Part shown: one piece after another, positions 1 to 16,500 of the stretch
How the letters are laid out: each line of letters starts with the position of its first letter
How positions within the stretch are numbered: position 1 is the stretch's first letter
DNA from: Glycine soja
Taxonomy: Eukaryota; Streptophyta; Magnoliopsida; Fabales; Fabaceae
DNA length: 64,000 bases
Direction of reading: 5' to 3'
Assembly (NCBI RefSeq): GCF_004193775.1
Contig: NC_041005.1
Location: 2,234,501-2,298,500, forward strand
The notes under the pieces: generated by a model
The model's database searches: none
The model's input: the letters and a program-made list of their open reading frames with translations, nothing else
What the model was told of the DNA's origin: nothing
Program-made: the position numbers and the translations under genes

Positions 1-593
1 CTCAACATGTTTTAGATGTTCAATGCTCTGTTATGGTGAACCTATGCTGAGAATTTGATTTCTTTTATTGCTATCTTAGGCACATGAAAGAATTCCTTCA
101 AGTAAATATAACTAGGTTCTGTAATAAAAAAAAAAGAAGTAAATATAACTTGGTGACCTTAGGACTTATTTGTATTAAATTAAAATTAAAACAGGGTAAA
201 ATTGATTTTGATAGAATTAATTTTGAATTGTTGAACAAATTGGACATGCGCTAAAATCAATTTTAACTACAGATTTGATGTTAGAACATCTGAATGGGAG
301 TTACAATGAGACTGTTCTCTGTCTCGCTCTTTCTCTTTTTTGTGCCAGAGGTATTGGTGAGGCTCAGTGACAAATAGTATTTTTGTCTCTTTAGAAACTT
401 TGAGCTCCAGGAATAGTTTTGTTTTTTCATGCAACATTGAATTGTGAATGTTGCTAAAAAAATATCGCATATTTTGGTACTCCTTGTATTTTGAGCGGTT
501 CAAAAAATTCGTACCATCATATACTAACACTGATATGTCACATTTTATAGTATTGATTTACTGAATTGGAAAACTTATCATTTTATCTTCTAG
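1..593. other. Non-coding lead-in, probably a VHA-a intron
   Basis: No reading frame here matches the conserved N-terminus of V-ATPase subunit a. The stretch ends in a good acceptor (TAG at 591-593) just before the first recognisable VHA-a exon, so it is best read as the intron before that exon, with the N-terminal exon lying outside the window or lost. The short frames present have no family features. Confidence 0.5.
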
Positions 594-3500
594 ATTAAAA
601 GATGTGGGGAAATGGCACGTAGGCTACGGTTGTTTAAGGAACAAATGACGAAAGCAGGTGTATCTCCCTCAATGTGGTCAACAAGAGACGATCATTTTGA
701 TCTGGAACATTTGGAGGTTGTTGTATGCTCTGAAAACTATCACCCATTCTTCTGTTCAAGAACGCAGTATCATGTAAAGAAAATTTTCTTCATGGTTAGG
801 TTAAACTTGAAGAACTTGAAGGTATGTTTGCTAAGTTCTCCTTTGCACAAATGCCATAATCACTTCTGACACTTGGGTTAACTGTTCATCTTGCTTGTAT
901 TTAAATAAAAGTGTATAAGCATTTAAGTTTTGCTATATTATTATGATTTATTTCTGTAGACGTCTTGCTTACGCATACTGTTAGTACAGAATCAAACTTA
1001 TTCTTGGGCTTGTGGGATGTATCTGATCATAGCTTGGTCTTTTCTTTTCTCTCCTTGGTTGGATAAGAGAACTGCAGTCAAAGTGGTAATTCCTTTTCTG
1101 ATATATCATTTCAGGTTGGTGAGCTTTTCTCTTCAGCAAAAAATAAGGCTGTAGCTCACCAGAAAGAGCTTGAATTTCAGACAACTGTTGAAGGGTCTAT
1201 TGACAGTCCATTATTATTGGAACAAGTATAAGTTGCATCTTTGTAGTTTCTGTTTATTACTTTACAGTTTTGTTCTATTTTTCCTGTAGATGACGCTTAG
1301 TAAATTTATGTTCAGGAGGAGACGACAACAAAGCAAATTAAGCTGGGGTTTATTGGTGGACTTGTTCATAGGGAAAAATCAATTCCTTTCGAAAGAATTA
1401 TATTTCGTGCTGCTAGGGGAAATCTGTTTCTCAAACAGGGTGTGATTGAACATCCTGTTCTTGATCCTTTGTCAGGAGAGAAGGTTACTTTAAATTCTTA
1501 ATTTTTTTTTAAACTGTTGCGGAAATTTAGATATGTAGTTTGAGCACTACATCATTACAGTTCCTCCTTTTATTTTAAAAACTGTGAACTTATAGAGATG
1601 AATGACAATGCTACTTTGACAAATTTCTATGTTAAATTATTTTTTTATTCTGGAAATTTACTCTTCTATTGCTACTAGTTACTTCTACTTTCTTAGTCTT
1701 TTTTGGTTCATAAAGTCATTGCCTCCCTTTTTACAGGTTCATAAAAACGTATTTGTTGTCTTTTATTCCGGAGAAGAGTTAAAAGTAAAATTCTGAAAAT
1801 ATGTGATGCTTTTGGAGCAAATCGTTATGCTTTCTCAAATGACTCGAGTAAACAATTTCAGACGATAAGAGAGGTATACGTAATTTCTTCTTTTAGGTTT
1901 CTGCTTAGCTTTCAGTTGTTGTTAAGCATTAACTAAATGCTTCAGATTGCTGCATCTTGAGAATTTCTTGTCTAATATTAATAAGAGCTGCATATTTAAT
2001 ATGTAGTTTGGGTATTTCAGATGAATGTTTTACATCTTTAACTTTTTTGTAACTTTTGCTAGTTATCTTTCCGTTATGTTTTTCTGGTAACATCTGTCTT
2101 GTTTTTGTTCAAAAGGGTAGGTAAAACTTGTAAATTTCAGTGATCTTGATCATCCTTGTTGTTTAGTTGTTAATTGTTAATTTTTTTTGTTTTTATTTTT
2201 CTTATCCAAGTTCAATAGTGTCTATACAATGACTTAAGTGAACCATTTTTTCCTAAAGTGCCCTTGCATGTTTGGATGGGATTATTTTGGTGGAAAAAGC
2301 ATTTCTAAGGGGATTTTTTTAAAATTGATATGTTTGGTAAAATAATCAAAGGAATAAAAAAAACTTCTATGAAAAAATTATCATAAAGAATACTTGGGAC
2401 AGGATTATAATGGGGATAAAAAGCATTTCTAAGGAGGAAAGTGTTTTTTGTTCTTCAATAACCTATGTATAACTTTGTCAAATCTCAATGATATTGATAA
2501 GTCATGTTGTTTATTTGTCGAAATTTTGTTTTTTATTTTCTGTCTAAAAATTGATGATTTTAAATATAAAACCACTTAGTAGGATAAAGTTGACTAACTT
2601 AATTGAAATGATTATAAATACAATGAATGAATCCCATTGTTTGGAAAAGATATTCACCATATACGAGAATCTGGATTTATGAAGTGAATTTCTTTCAACT
2701 TCCCCACAGTAGTTGATGCACTTTACCCATAGTAGAGTTCTTCATAGACTGATACCGGATAAGGTACAGGAAATAATTATTGCATGAACTTGATAGGTTT
2801 CTGGAAGAATTTCAGAATTAAAGGCTACCATTGATGCAGGGTTGATTCACCGGAGCACTCTATTGCAGACAATTGGACATCACCATGGGCAGTGGAGGCT
2901 TCTGGTTTGTTTAATTTTAGATCTAGTATTTTCTAAGTATAATTGCTAAAAGACATGCATAGACTATTTGATTGATGTTTCTGTTTTCAGTTTTGCTGCT
3001 AAGCTTCTGCAATTAATTTTCATTACAATGCTAACATTTCCTTTCTTCAATTTTAACTGATAGTTGAAGTAGGAATAATCCATTTGTCATACTCTAAATA
3101 TGCTTAGCATTAATGTGACGAAGAAATGTCTCCTTGCAGAAGGTTGGTGTCCTGTTTTTGCAACAAGTCAGGTTCGTCCTTGAACTATGAATTTAATTTC
3201 TGATACATTGTGCATAAACCTACATGTAATGCAGTTTTTACTGGCTGGTATAGCTAATTAGTTTGATTCAATACTTGACAGATTCACAAAGTATTGCAGC
3301 GGGCAACTATGGACTGCAGTTCTCAAGTTGGGGCGATATTCCAGGTTTTAGAGACAACGGAATCACCACCTACCTATTTTTGCACAAACAAATTCACTTC
3401 TTCTTTCCAAGAAATTGTTGATGCCTATGGGTAATTTACGTAGACCTCAGCATGTGCATTTCAAAATGCATTCCCTTTCATTTGTTTGTTTATTCTGTTA

Positions 3501-6500
3501 TAGCTGAGAATAAATATAGAAAAGTGAAGGCACTTTCTATTAACTTGTGTTGTACCTGGTTATCAGGAATGTTTATTTTGTATTTTTGAAAGGAAAAAAA
3601 AGATGTGTCTAGTACAGTCCTTAGCTCTTGAACTTCTTCTCATGTTAATCAAAAGATATAAGAATTTTAAATATTCTTTGCTAGTTTGGTCAAGTTTAAA
3701 AGATGTAATTGTATTTTTTTTCACCCTTTTCCAATGCTGTATGATTTATTTTTTCCACTACTTGTGTATATGTTTTTGTTTGGGCCCACTATGTATAGTG
3801 GTGGACGGAGAGGGCGACCAACCGGACCATAATCACTTCCAAATTTTTTAAGTGTATTTATGTTGTTAAATAAAAAAAAATAGCCCTTTAACTGTTGTAT
3901 TGTAAAAAGCAAAAAAATAATAATTTACCAATCCCGTTAACTACTCTATTCCTTCTCTGTCTCAGACATGCTACCCATCTCTACCTCCACTTGGTTTTTT
4001 CCTTTGACAGTTTGACACTTCTTTAGTTTTTTCCATCCTTTTTTATTCTCGATCAGATCTCAATTCCTCTTTACTTTCCACTAGATGGATCTCATGTGGC
4101 TCTAAATTGTTGATTTGTTGGTGACTATATTGAGTTTATTTTCATTGGTCCACATAAAAAAAATAATGTATGCTGTCTTTCTATTTTCAGGATATGTTGA
4201 CAGCTATATAAAACCATCAAATTAACCCAACATTATTTCCTACTCCAATGATGTATCTTAAATTTAAAGTAATATACTTTCAGAAAAGCTGGGCACTGGT
4301 GTGAGTGTATCTATTCTTGTAGTCAATTCATCCCTAAATATAGGTTTTCAATCCTACAGAGTTTAGAGTGAAGACATGTGAATTATATGAAATTTAGAAT
4401 ATATGTGTTCGGTTAGTTCAATCTAATAATATCTAATATCGTTGAAGTGTTTAGGCCGCAATTATCACATAATCAAAGTCTAATATTGTGGAACAACTTG
4501 TACTAGTGGATTTTATATGTTTTCGTTTAGTTGCTTCTTGATTTATTGATAATCTGTCTGAAACTCAAATAATCGCTACTACTTGACAGAATCGCCAAGT
4601 ACCAGGAAGCAAATCCCGGTGTATACACAGTTGTCACGTTTCCATTCCTTTTTGCCGTAATGTTTGGTGACTGGGGGCATGGCATATGCTTATTACTGGC
4701 GGCTTTGTATTTAATGATCAGAGAGAGAAAATTTGCTAGTCAGGTACTTAACTCATGATCATGGGGTATTTGTATTGAATCTGAATGTTCCCTTCTATAT
4801 TATTTTTAAGCAAGTGTCAGTTTTGTTTAATGTTGTTAATAACAGCAGAAACTTGGAGACATAATGGAAATGGCATTCGGCGGACGCTATATTATTATGA
4901 TGATGGCCCTCTTCTCAATCTATACCGGGTTGATATAGAATGAGTTCTTCTCTGTTCCATTTGAACTATTTGGACCATCTGCCTATGGATGTCGTGATCC
5001 TTCATGTAGGTGGCTATTAGTAGAATTTATTCAACAGGATTAGTCTTCTTTTCTATTAATTGAATTGACTTAAATTATATGTGTGTGCAATATTTATTAT
5101 TACTGGGATGCTTCTACAACAGGTTTCATTAAAGTGCGTAGCACTTATCCATTTGGCGTGGATCCTAAATGCCATGGTACTGGGAGTGAACTGCCATTTC
5201 TTAATTCTTTGAAGATGAAGATGTCAATTCTGCTGGGGGTATCCCAGATGAACCTTGGAATCATAACGAGTTACTTTAATTCAAAATACTTCAAAAACAA
5301 CATAAATATCTGGTAATAGCAAAAAACAACTTCAGTTTAATGAACGTGGTGTATGGTGTATGGTGTTCATTAATTGGTTTTCCGATGATGCCTCAGGTAC
5401 CAGTTCGTTCCCCAGATAATATTCTTAAACAGCTTGTTTGGCTATCTTTCACTCCTCATAATTATAAAATGGAGCACTGGGTCGCAGGCTGACCTGTATC
5501 ATCTGATGATATACACGTTCCTAAGCCCAACTGATGATTTGGGTGAAAACCAGCTTTTCGTTGGTCAAAAGCTCCTTCAAGTAAGAAATTTCAAATTTGA
5601 TTTGGACACATTTTTCTAATAACACTGAACAGATGCCACATCTGAACTGTCCACTGTTTCATTGATGTTAGCTCGTGTTACTACTGTTGGCAGTTGTTGC
5701 TGTGCCATGGATGCTACTACCAAAGCCCTTTCTCCTGAAGAAGCAACATCAAGAAGTAAACTCAACTATTATTTTGATTTTTTTTCATTTTAACTAAATC
5801 CCATTCTATTATTTATCACCATGCTTCCTCAGAGGCATCAAGGCCAATCTTACGATTTGCTCTACGGCACCGATGACACTCTTGAATCAGAATCACAAAG
5901 TATTGCCCATGACCATGACGAGTTTGACTTCAGCGAGATTTTTGTGCACCAACTTATACATACAATAGAATTTGTGCTTGGAGCTGTTTCTAACACGGCA
6001 TCGTCTCTACGTTTGTGGGCCCTCAGTTGAAAGCGTTTGATGCGACTCTCTGAATTTTTGTTTTTGGTAATGAAAACAAAATTAACATTGATATGGGCTT
6101 CCTGTTTCCCCCCTTCAAATAGGTGATGGCATTGTTAGGAATACAATTTAGGCTTTTTGATAAACTTGCAATTCGTGGATGGCAAGAACTTTGAATAAGA
6201 TCCCGTGGGCTTTGAAATCCTATGAACTTGCATTTTAAACACTTATTTTTTAAGTAATTACTAATGAGAAGCATTCAGTATATAGTTGATGTTCCTCAAT
6301 ATTTTAGACACTTGTTAGCACAACCCTTTATTATAAAACCGTGCATCTCTAAATGCATCATACCCTTTCATTTTGATTCTTTCTTTGGTTTTTGGTCTTG
6401 TTCAGCCTAGCTCATTCGGAGTTGTCCAGTGTTTTCTATGACAAAGTTCTGCTTCTGGCCTGGGGGTAAGTTGTTTAGTTGTGTCAATGTAAATGGTTGG

Positions 6501-6758
6501 CTATTAAGGTTATTTGATGCATTAACCCTGTATGTTTGTGACTGATGCAGGTATAATAACACTATTGTTCTTATTATTGGCATTTTTGTTTTTATCTGTG
6601 CAACTGTTGGTGTGTTACTGTTAATGGAAAGTCTAAGTGCTTTCTTACATGCTTTGAGACTTCACTGGGTAGAGTACCGGAACAAATTTTATGAGGGAGA
6701 TGGTTACAAGTTCTTCCCGTTTTCATTTGCATTACTCACGGATGAGGATGAACTGTAA
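594..6758 (+). pseudogene. VHA-a: V-type H+-ATPase subunit a, broken multi-exon copy
   Basis: In working form this is the membrane subunit a of the vacuolar/trans-Golgi proton pump, whose C-terminal helices form the proton half-channels. Recognisable exons: 594-716, 1115-1225, 1316-1483, 1737-1873, 2797-2904, 3064-3171, 3282-3430, 4590-4743, 4849-5009, 5106-5312, 5397-5580, 5672-5755, 5833-6026, 6406-6465 and 6551-6758, ending at TAA 6756-6758. Signature strings include [54 protein letters not shown] and the conserved [17 protein letters not shown] junction. Lesions seen: exon 1737-1873 is 137 nt (a 1-nt deletion); in-frame TAG 3070-3072 and TAA 3076-3078; TAG 4936-4938 where family members have Tyr before Asn-Glu; acceptor dinucleotide TG instead of AG at 5104-5105; donor TT instead of GT after 6026. 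The exon expected between 716 and 1115 survives only as a stub near 800-831. The large intron 3431-4589 holds nothing recognised. With this many lesions it cannot encode a pump subunit, though it may still be transcribed. Confidence 0.93.
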
Positions 6759-7452
6759 GCTGGAAAATACCAGATGACATTTTACATAGAAATATGTCAG
6801 TTTTACCTTGAGAACCTGCCATGTATTGTAACTACCCTACATGTCAGCTAAAATCAGGGCAATGGAATATCCATCTTTCCTGTTTGTAGGTCATTACATT
6901 TGTAATTGAAACTAAAAAGGCCTGCAGTTTAAGAGAGGAATGAAAGACATTCATTCCATTGCCTGATCAAGTCGGCAACCATTTGAGGTGTTTCCCTAGT
7001 GCGGAAGGCATGGCGTGTGCATGCCCTGCACAATCAAGTGCATACTGTACAGTGTAAACTGTAAAGAGATTTTGAAAATAAATTATTTTAAATTGTTTTG
7101 ACTCGTTAATTCTTTTCCAGACCACATTATCATGTCAAATTACTCTTGTCAACAAGTCAGTTATTCTCACCTGTTCTCTTCTCTGGCAGATTTTTCTTAC
7201 AATGGCCGTATAGTAGAAGGCATTGGCAATTAATTGTGGGAACACAAATTAATTTTATTCAGGTTACTTGCAATAACTATCGATAACCGTGGGTAATATT
7301 TGTAGCTAGACTAGCTAGCATAGAGAATTACAGCATAAAAGCATAAACATGGGCTTAGCAGTTTCCTCCTCCATAACATTATACATCATGTAAATTATTT
7401 ACATACACACTATACTGGTGCCCCTACCATGTTTAGGCATCCATCCTTATAT
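6759..7452. other. Convergent 3' region between VHA-a relic and RD19-like gene
   Basis: The two genes point at each other, so this holds both 3' untranslated regions. No conserved reading frame or repeat was recognised. The sequence is moderately AT-rich. Confidence 0.5.
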
Positions 7453-10739
<3,287 letters not shown>

Positions 10740-10749
10740 AATTAAGAAG

Positions 10750-11226
10750 ATATGGAATGTATCATTCTTTAATTGTATTCGGCCCAAAAAGAGGCTATAT
10801 TAATATTATTTTGATGAGGTTCAGGTCTAGGTTAAATAAAATTTCTTAGGGCAATGTTAGTTTTTAGACAAGAGTGTGGGTTTTGTGAGGGCATGGAGAA
10901 ATAGAGAGAGATAGAAATGGATGAGAAGAATTGTTATAGTGGGAGACTCATTCTTCTTCTCAACCTCTCGCTAAGGTTATGCTTTCCCTTTGGAGTGTAG
11001 GTTGTCCATATTTTCCATTCGTTATTTCATCTTTTTTTAGCCCTAACTTCATTTGTTTTTGTTTTCTTAATGATCTTATTCTAATATATTCAATGTTGTT
11101 TAGATCGATATCACATCTAAGCTTGATACCACATTGATCGTTAAAATTTTAAACTTTTAAGTTTAATTGCTATCAATTTACTTTCGTAATTTTCTCAAAA
11201 AATCTTATGCAGTTGTAATTTAAAAA
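10750..11226 (+). pseudogene. Degenerate tandem copy A of TFIIF-beta promoter and exon 1
   Basis: This matches the promoter, first exon and intron start of the intact TFIIF-beta gene at 13.4-13.9 kb. The shared landmarks come in the same order: a cggccca segment near 10780, the TTTTTAGACA-AGAGTG stretch near 10861-10875, an ATG at 10917 followed by GAxGAG..AATxGTTAxAGTGGGAG, then the CTTCTCAACCTCTCGC-AAGGTT segment at 10956-10978. Roughly 90 bp of the middle of the exon is missing, and the downstream sequence drifts into intron-like DNA. It cannot encode the protein. Confidence 0.75.
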
Positions 11227-11830
11227 ATTACAGTAGGAGTGACCGATCTAACTTGGAGACATTAAAGGCTTATAGATCGCCATGGCTGATGAAGTGCCCT
11301 TTGATTGTGGCTTGGTCATGGCAGTGCTCTCCTTCGATCTTCTCCACCCCCAAAGACTATCATTTTGCAATGCAAGTCCTCCCTTTTTTTCCATTCTCTT
11401 TTATTGTAGCCTTAATTTTGTTTGCTTTTGTTTTTTTTTTTTCTTGTTTCCTGAAAGCGTTAATACATGCTAACACATTTCGATTTTGTTTGAATCAATG
11501 TCACATCTATGTTGGATATACCTAGTCACTCATTAAGATTTTAAAGTTTTAATTTTAGTTGTTATTGATACATTGTCTTAAATTTGTCAAAATCCTATGT
11601 GATTGTAATTAATAAAAACACAACAAAGGTTTTGAACCATGGTTGCTATGAAACTCTTTGGATAAATTTTGTATGTATCTATGTTACCAATGTTTTAAAT
11701 TGCACTTTTTAATGATAATTGTTTTTTTTTTTTAAATCCGTCAGATACGAGTGAGGTGTATCTATGTTACCAAGGTTTTAAATGGTGGTTACAGATTTGT
11801 TGCAACTTGAAAATTTATGAAGATAATGGT
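11227..11830 (+). pseudogene. Degenerate tandem copy B of TFIIF-beta exon 1
   Basis: This copy begins at TTACAGTAGGAGT and retains the exon middle that copy A lost. The frame from 11253 reads ETLKAYRSPWLMKCPLIVAWSWQ, similar to residues 16-38 of the intact protein, then loses about 33 bp (the SQPLAKV part) before TGCTCTCC..GATCTTCTCCACCCC. The following intron-like DNA, including ATACGAGTGAGGTGTATCTA near 11745, parallels the intact gene's intron 1 near 14053. There are no downstream exons, so it is a dead exon copy. Confidence 0.78.
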
Positions 11831-13380
11831 AGCAAAGACCTAAAAAACTTGTCCACGTCACATTTTAGATGTTAAGAATTTATTCCTATTAAATTCATTA
11901 TTGAACTTATGCTGAAACATAATTTTTGTTAAAAAGTTTTATACTATTCAATGTTTGAAGTGCACAAGATAATATCTTAAATATTAGAATTATCTTCTCT
12001 CAAGTTGTTACCAATGTAATGGCCATAAAATTAGTGATTTTTGAGAGTAACATGCACATACTAAATAACGAAAAAATAAAAAATTTATTTCTCTTTTATA
12101 TCTTATATCTATAGTTTTTTTGTCTTTATATATTTTCTTTCTTTCTAAATTGTAATTTTATTTTCCTTAATCTTATAAATTCATAATTTTGATTTTTTTA
12201 AAATTTAATTGAGACATTTGATCCGACAATTTTATAAATTGACAATTTTAATTACCTGGTTGATACATTTATATTTTGTTGGTTGATAATTAAATGTGAT
12301 TAATTTAATTATTAAATTAATTATAAATTATAAATTTATTAAAAAAAATATCTTCCTCGTAGTCTTCCATGTTTCTCCGTGTTATTTGTCCCCAAAAATT
12401 AATAAGTATCAAGCAATCTTTGCTTCTACCCCTTTTGTTGTAATCTTCCCCATCATAGTCATAACTTACTATCCCTTTAACAACAACAAGCTCCTTGTTG
12501 TGTTTGTTGTTCCTCGTAAACTTAGCTACACGAAATTTCTAGAACCAATGTCACGCATAAACTTGTAATGATCACTGTCATGCATGATCGATAAATTCAT
12601 TCCCAATCCGACACTCATAGTAGATCGACCAATCCTTTTGCTTAATATATAGAAAAGAATAAAAACTTGAAAACTTTGTTGTAACACTCCAACAACAAGC
12701 TTGACCCTCACATTATTAAAGATGGAGTGAGGGACATGACGGGCTAAACACAATCTAACATTGACAGTACTTTTGGGTTGCACAAAAACTTCATGTTATC
12801 TCTTTGATAGAGACCTTATCACAAAAGCTTGGCAGAGAACTTCATTTCTATCATCTTCTCTTCTTCACAATAAAGCTTTGAATTTATTTTTTTGGTTTTT
12901 AATTAACTTAACTATTATACTAATCACAATTAATTGTTAACCGACATAATACAAGTGTATCATATCAGTAATTACTTAGTCAATGCATATAATTTGTGAG
13001 TAATCAAAATAGTCAATTTTTCAAAATCATGAAACCAAATATTTTAATTTAAATTTCAAATGATCAAAATTATAGATTTTAAAAGATTAGCAAACAAAAA
13101 TTACAATTTAAACTTTTTTTGTATTAAGCTGAGAACCTCCTCTGAAGAAAATTTATTTATTAATTGTGGAATATTAGTCAATACAAAATTTTCTTGATTG
13201 ATCTTAAAAAATAGTATACTAAAAAAATTTGTATATATACTACATTAGTTATAAATTTTAATTTTATAAAATAAATAATTATCCTATACATTACCCAAAC
13301 TAACATTAATTATTGTATTGATTTAATCTCGCGAAGATGGGAAAGTTCACGGAGTAAACAAAAAAACATGATAGAGCTTT
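11831..13380. other. AT-rich spacer upstream of TFIIF-beta
   Basis: No conserved gene or RNA recognised. A less AT-rich segment at about 12420-12850 carries short open frames on both strands, but none shows a family motif. It may be an old transposon or gene remnant. Confidence 0.4.
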
Positions 13381-13549
13381 TTGGGCCGAAACATAAGGAT
13401 CCGGTGTTTTGTTCGGCCCAAGAATAGGTTACAATAATAACGAGGTCGAGGTCGAGGTCAAATATAATTGACTTGGGGGCGGTGTCGGTTTTCAGACACG
13501 AGTGGCTTTTGTTACTGCGCTGCGTGCAGAAACAGAGAAGGAGAGAAGA

Positions 13550-16500
13550 ATGGACGAGGAGAATGGTTACAGTGGGAGTAGCAGCTCTAACTTGGAGACT
13601 ACAAAAGCAGAGAGATCTGTGTGGCTGATGAAGTGCCCTTTGGTGGTGGCTAAGTCATGGCAGGCTCATCCTCCTTCTCAACCTCTCGCCAAGGTTGTGC
13701 TCTCCCTTGATCCTCTCCACCCTGAAGAAGACGATCCCTCTGCAGTCCAGGTTCTTCATCTTGTCTAATCAATTTCCATTTTTTTCCCTTAATTTTTTTG
13801 CTTTTGTTTTCTTCTTGTTACCCTGAAGGATCAATGCTATTATGTATTCGATGCTGGTTTAATCGCTATCGTATCTAAGTTTCTTTTTTTCGGTAATTTA
13901 GGTAAATCACAAAATAAGAGCTAGTTTATTTTTCCTGCGGTGTGTTTGACCAACAAACGACTGCGAAAGTGTGCTTGAAACCACAAATTCTTGGAGTTGA
14001 TTTGATTCGGAAGTTCATACAATCAGAATTCATTTGTCTCTTAAATCCTTTAGATACGAGTTGTATGTATCTATGTTACCAAGGTATTAAATTTTGGTAG
14101 CGATTTTTGTTGCGAATTGCGATCCTTTATATTGCGAAAATTTGTGGTAGTGTAGAACTCAAAAACCTTGAATTTGCGGCTGCAGAATTCAACAATTTGT
14201 AATTGCAGATGTTTTCTTAAAACCTTGAATGTTACTGAAGTTCAGTTTCCCTTTGAACTGCGAAATGGTTTGTTTGTTCCACTTTGTTGTTCTGTTGCGT
14301 ACTCTGCTTCTTGCAAAATGATGTACGCATAGAGAAACTGAGCTTGGATAGATAATAATTGGCAGTGAGGGCATCCAAGACAGGTAATGGGTGGAGCTTG
14401 GATCTCAGGATCGATGGTTGGTGGGGGAAGATTTTGTCTCACTGCAACTTCATCACTGACTGGGACATGAGTACATAATCGCCTCTGCCTCCTAGAGTCC
14501 TAGTACTACATTCTGTTTTTTTGCCCTCACATTGTGCTCAACTTTGCGCACAGATTGTATTTGCCTCGGGATGAGATTAGAGTCCCAAGTGCAAGATTGT
14601 CAAACTTGAGAGTTTACATAAACTCATGGAGCTTCTATAGGCTCAACTAGTAAACTCCTAAGAGTTCACCAAAAAAATCTACAATATGTAGGCATAAGCA
14701 TAATAATTTTAATGCAAATAATAGTATAATACAAATACACTACATAGATAGATTATACACAACACATTATAATTATAATATAATATACACAACTCAGATT
14801 ATATCAGAAACCAAAACAGAAACCGGGCAGTTTATTCAATGAAAGTTTATGAGGAAGATGGAAGGGGAAAGAATGGGAAGGGAATTCCCCTTATTTGGGG
14901 GTAAAATTTTTACGAAGTTACAGCAAACACTCATATGAAGGAGCTGTTCAGTATGGCACACATGTTTTGATACTGGACATTGGTGCTTGGGATAACAGAG
15001 AAAAGTGAATGGAGCTTAATGGACTCACATGAGCAAAATGGATTCACTGATTCAGAACACAAGCTTTGCGTAATTCAGAACAAAGTCTATTCATTTTTAA
15101 GGAATTCCAATCATAGTATATGGTTTGCAAATCCATTCATTTTTTTAATAATGAGTTCCATGACATGCCTAATGATTTTAAAGCAAATAAAATCTGTATT
15201 TTCATGATTGCTTATTATGCATTTTGTGCTATTTTCCCCTATGAATTTATTGACTGTGCAAGAGGAGCGAAGATTCAGCTTCTAGATTTGTCACAGTATA
15301 GATATGTGCTTCTGATTAATATTTGTTGCTTGTATTGATGTAAGAGAGTCATTGATTTATAATTCATAATTATGTCAGTTTACAATGGAGATGGCTGGCT
15401 CCGAAGCTGTGAATATGCCAAAAACTTATTCATTGAATATGTTTAAAGACTTTGTTCCTATGTGTGTCTTCTCCGAGACTAGCCAAGGTGAGAATCGTAC
15501 TCTCAGGTTTATGGTAGTTGTAATTTTTTGTTCATCAATAGCAGTTTCAAAATTATCCACTATTGGAGCAAGGACATGATACATCCATATTAGATATATA
15601 TCCTCTTGTAGATAATAAAATGTCTATTTAATCTTTTAATTTATATTTTTTAACCACAGCCTTACAAAATAAAAGTTGTATTGCCATCATGATTATGGTT
15701 CAAAAATTGTTATTGTTCATTGTGGTGTATTTATGGTAATTAAATTAATTTATTGTTGTCTATTCTATCCGGAGCAGAGCTTGGTAGGGGGGGGGGGGAG
15801 CGGGCTTCCCCCGATTAATTAATAAATTTGCAAGATTTTAGAGGTAAATATTATTTGTTATTAACTAGTCCAAAAATTGCTTTAATTTACTTGTATAAAT
15901 ATATATAGCCCATTTTGCAAATCTGATTATGGTCCTTTATTTTCTTTTTTGATTTCACTTTTTCCAAATATGGGATTTTGGTTAAAACTTTTAATCAGTC
16001 TACTTCTCTTAGTAAGGTCTTTCTTCAAGCATTCTAGAAACAAAAATTATTATAGCTTTGTGAAGGGTCCCCTTGCAAGTTTGGTTCAAGCTTTGCCACT
16101 AATTTTGATTTGAGATTTAAGCCCTGTCGGAGGATGCTTGCTCATTCGGAGTTTGTTAGGAATCAGAAATCAATAAACCAGAAATGTGTTAGGCCCAAGG
16201 AGCATGGGCCCAAATTGATACTATGGGTCCAATTGGTACTCTTAACAGGGGGTCTAAAATATGGAAAATATATTCTAGGAGGATGGCATCATGAGGGAGA
16301 GGGATTGGTTACGATTCTGTTTTTATCATTCAGCTATTTCTGGGCAGAGGTATTAGTCACCTCTGAAGGAGCTTTGCTCTAGGGATTATAGGAAGATCCT
16401 CTTGTAATCAATCATACTTGGTGAATAATACATCATTTCACACTAATTTACCTTTTCGTTCATAACAAAATGAAAATCTGAATAGAATGAAAATACCTCC

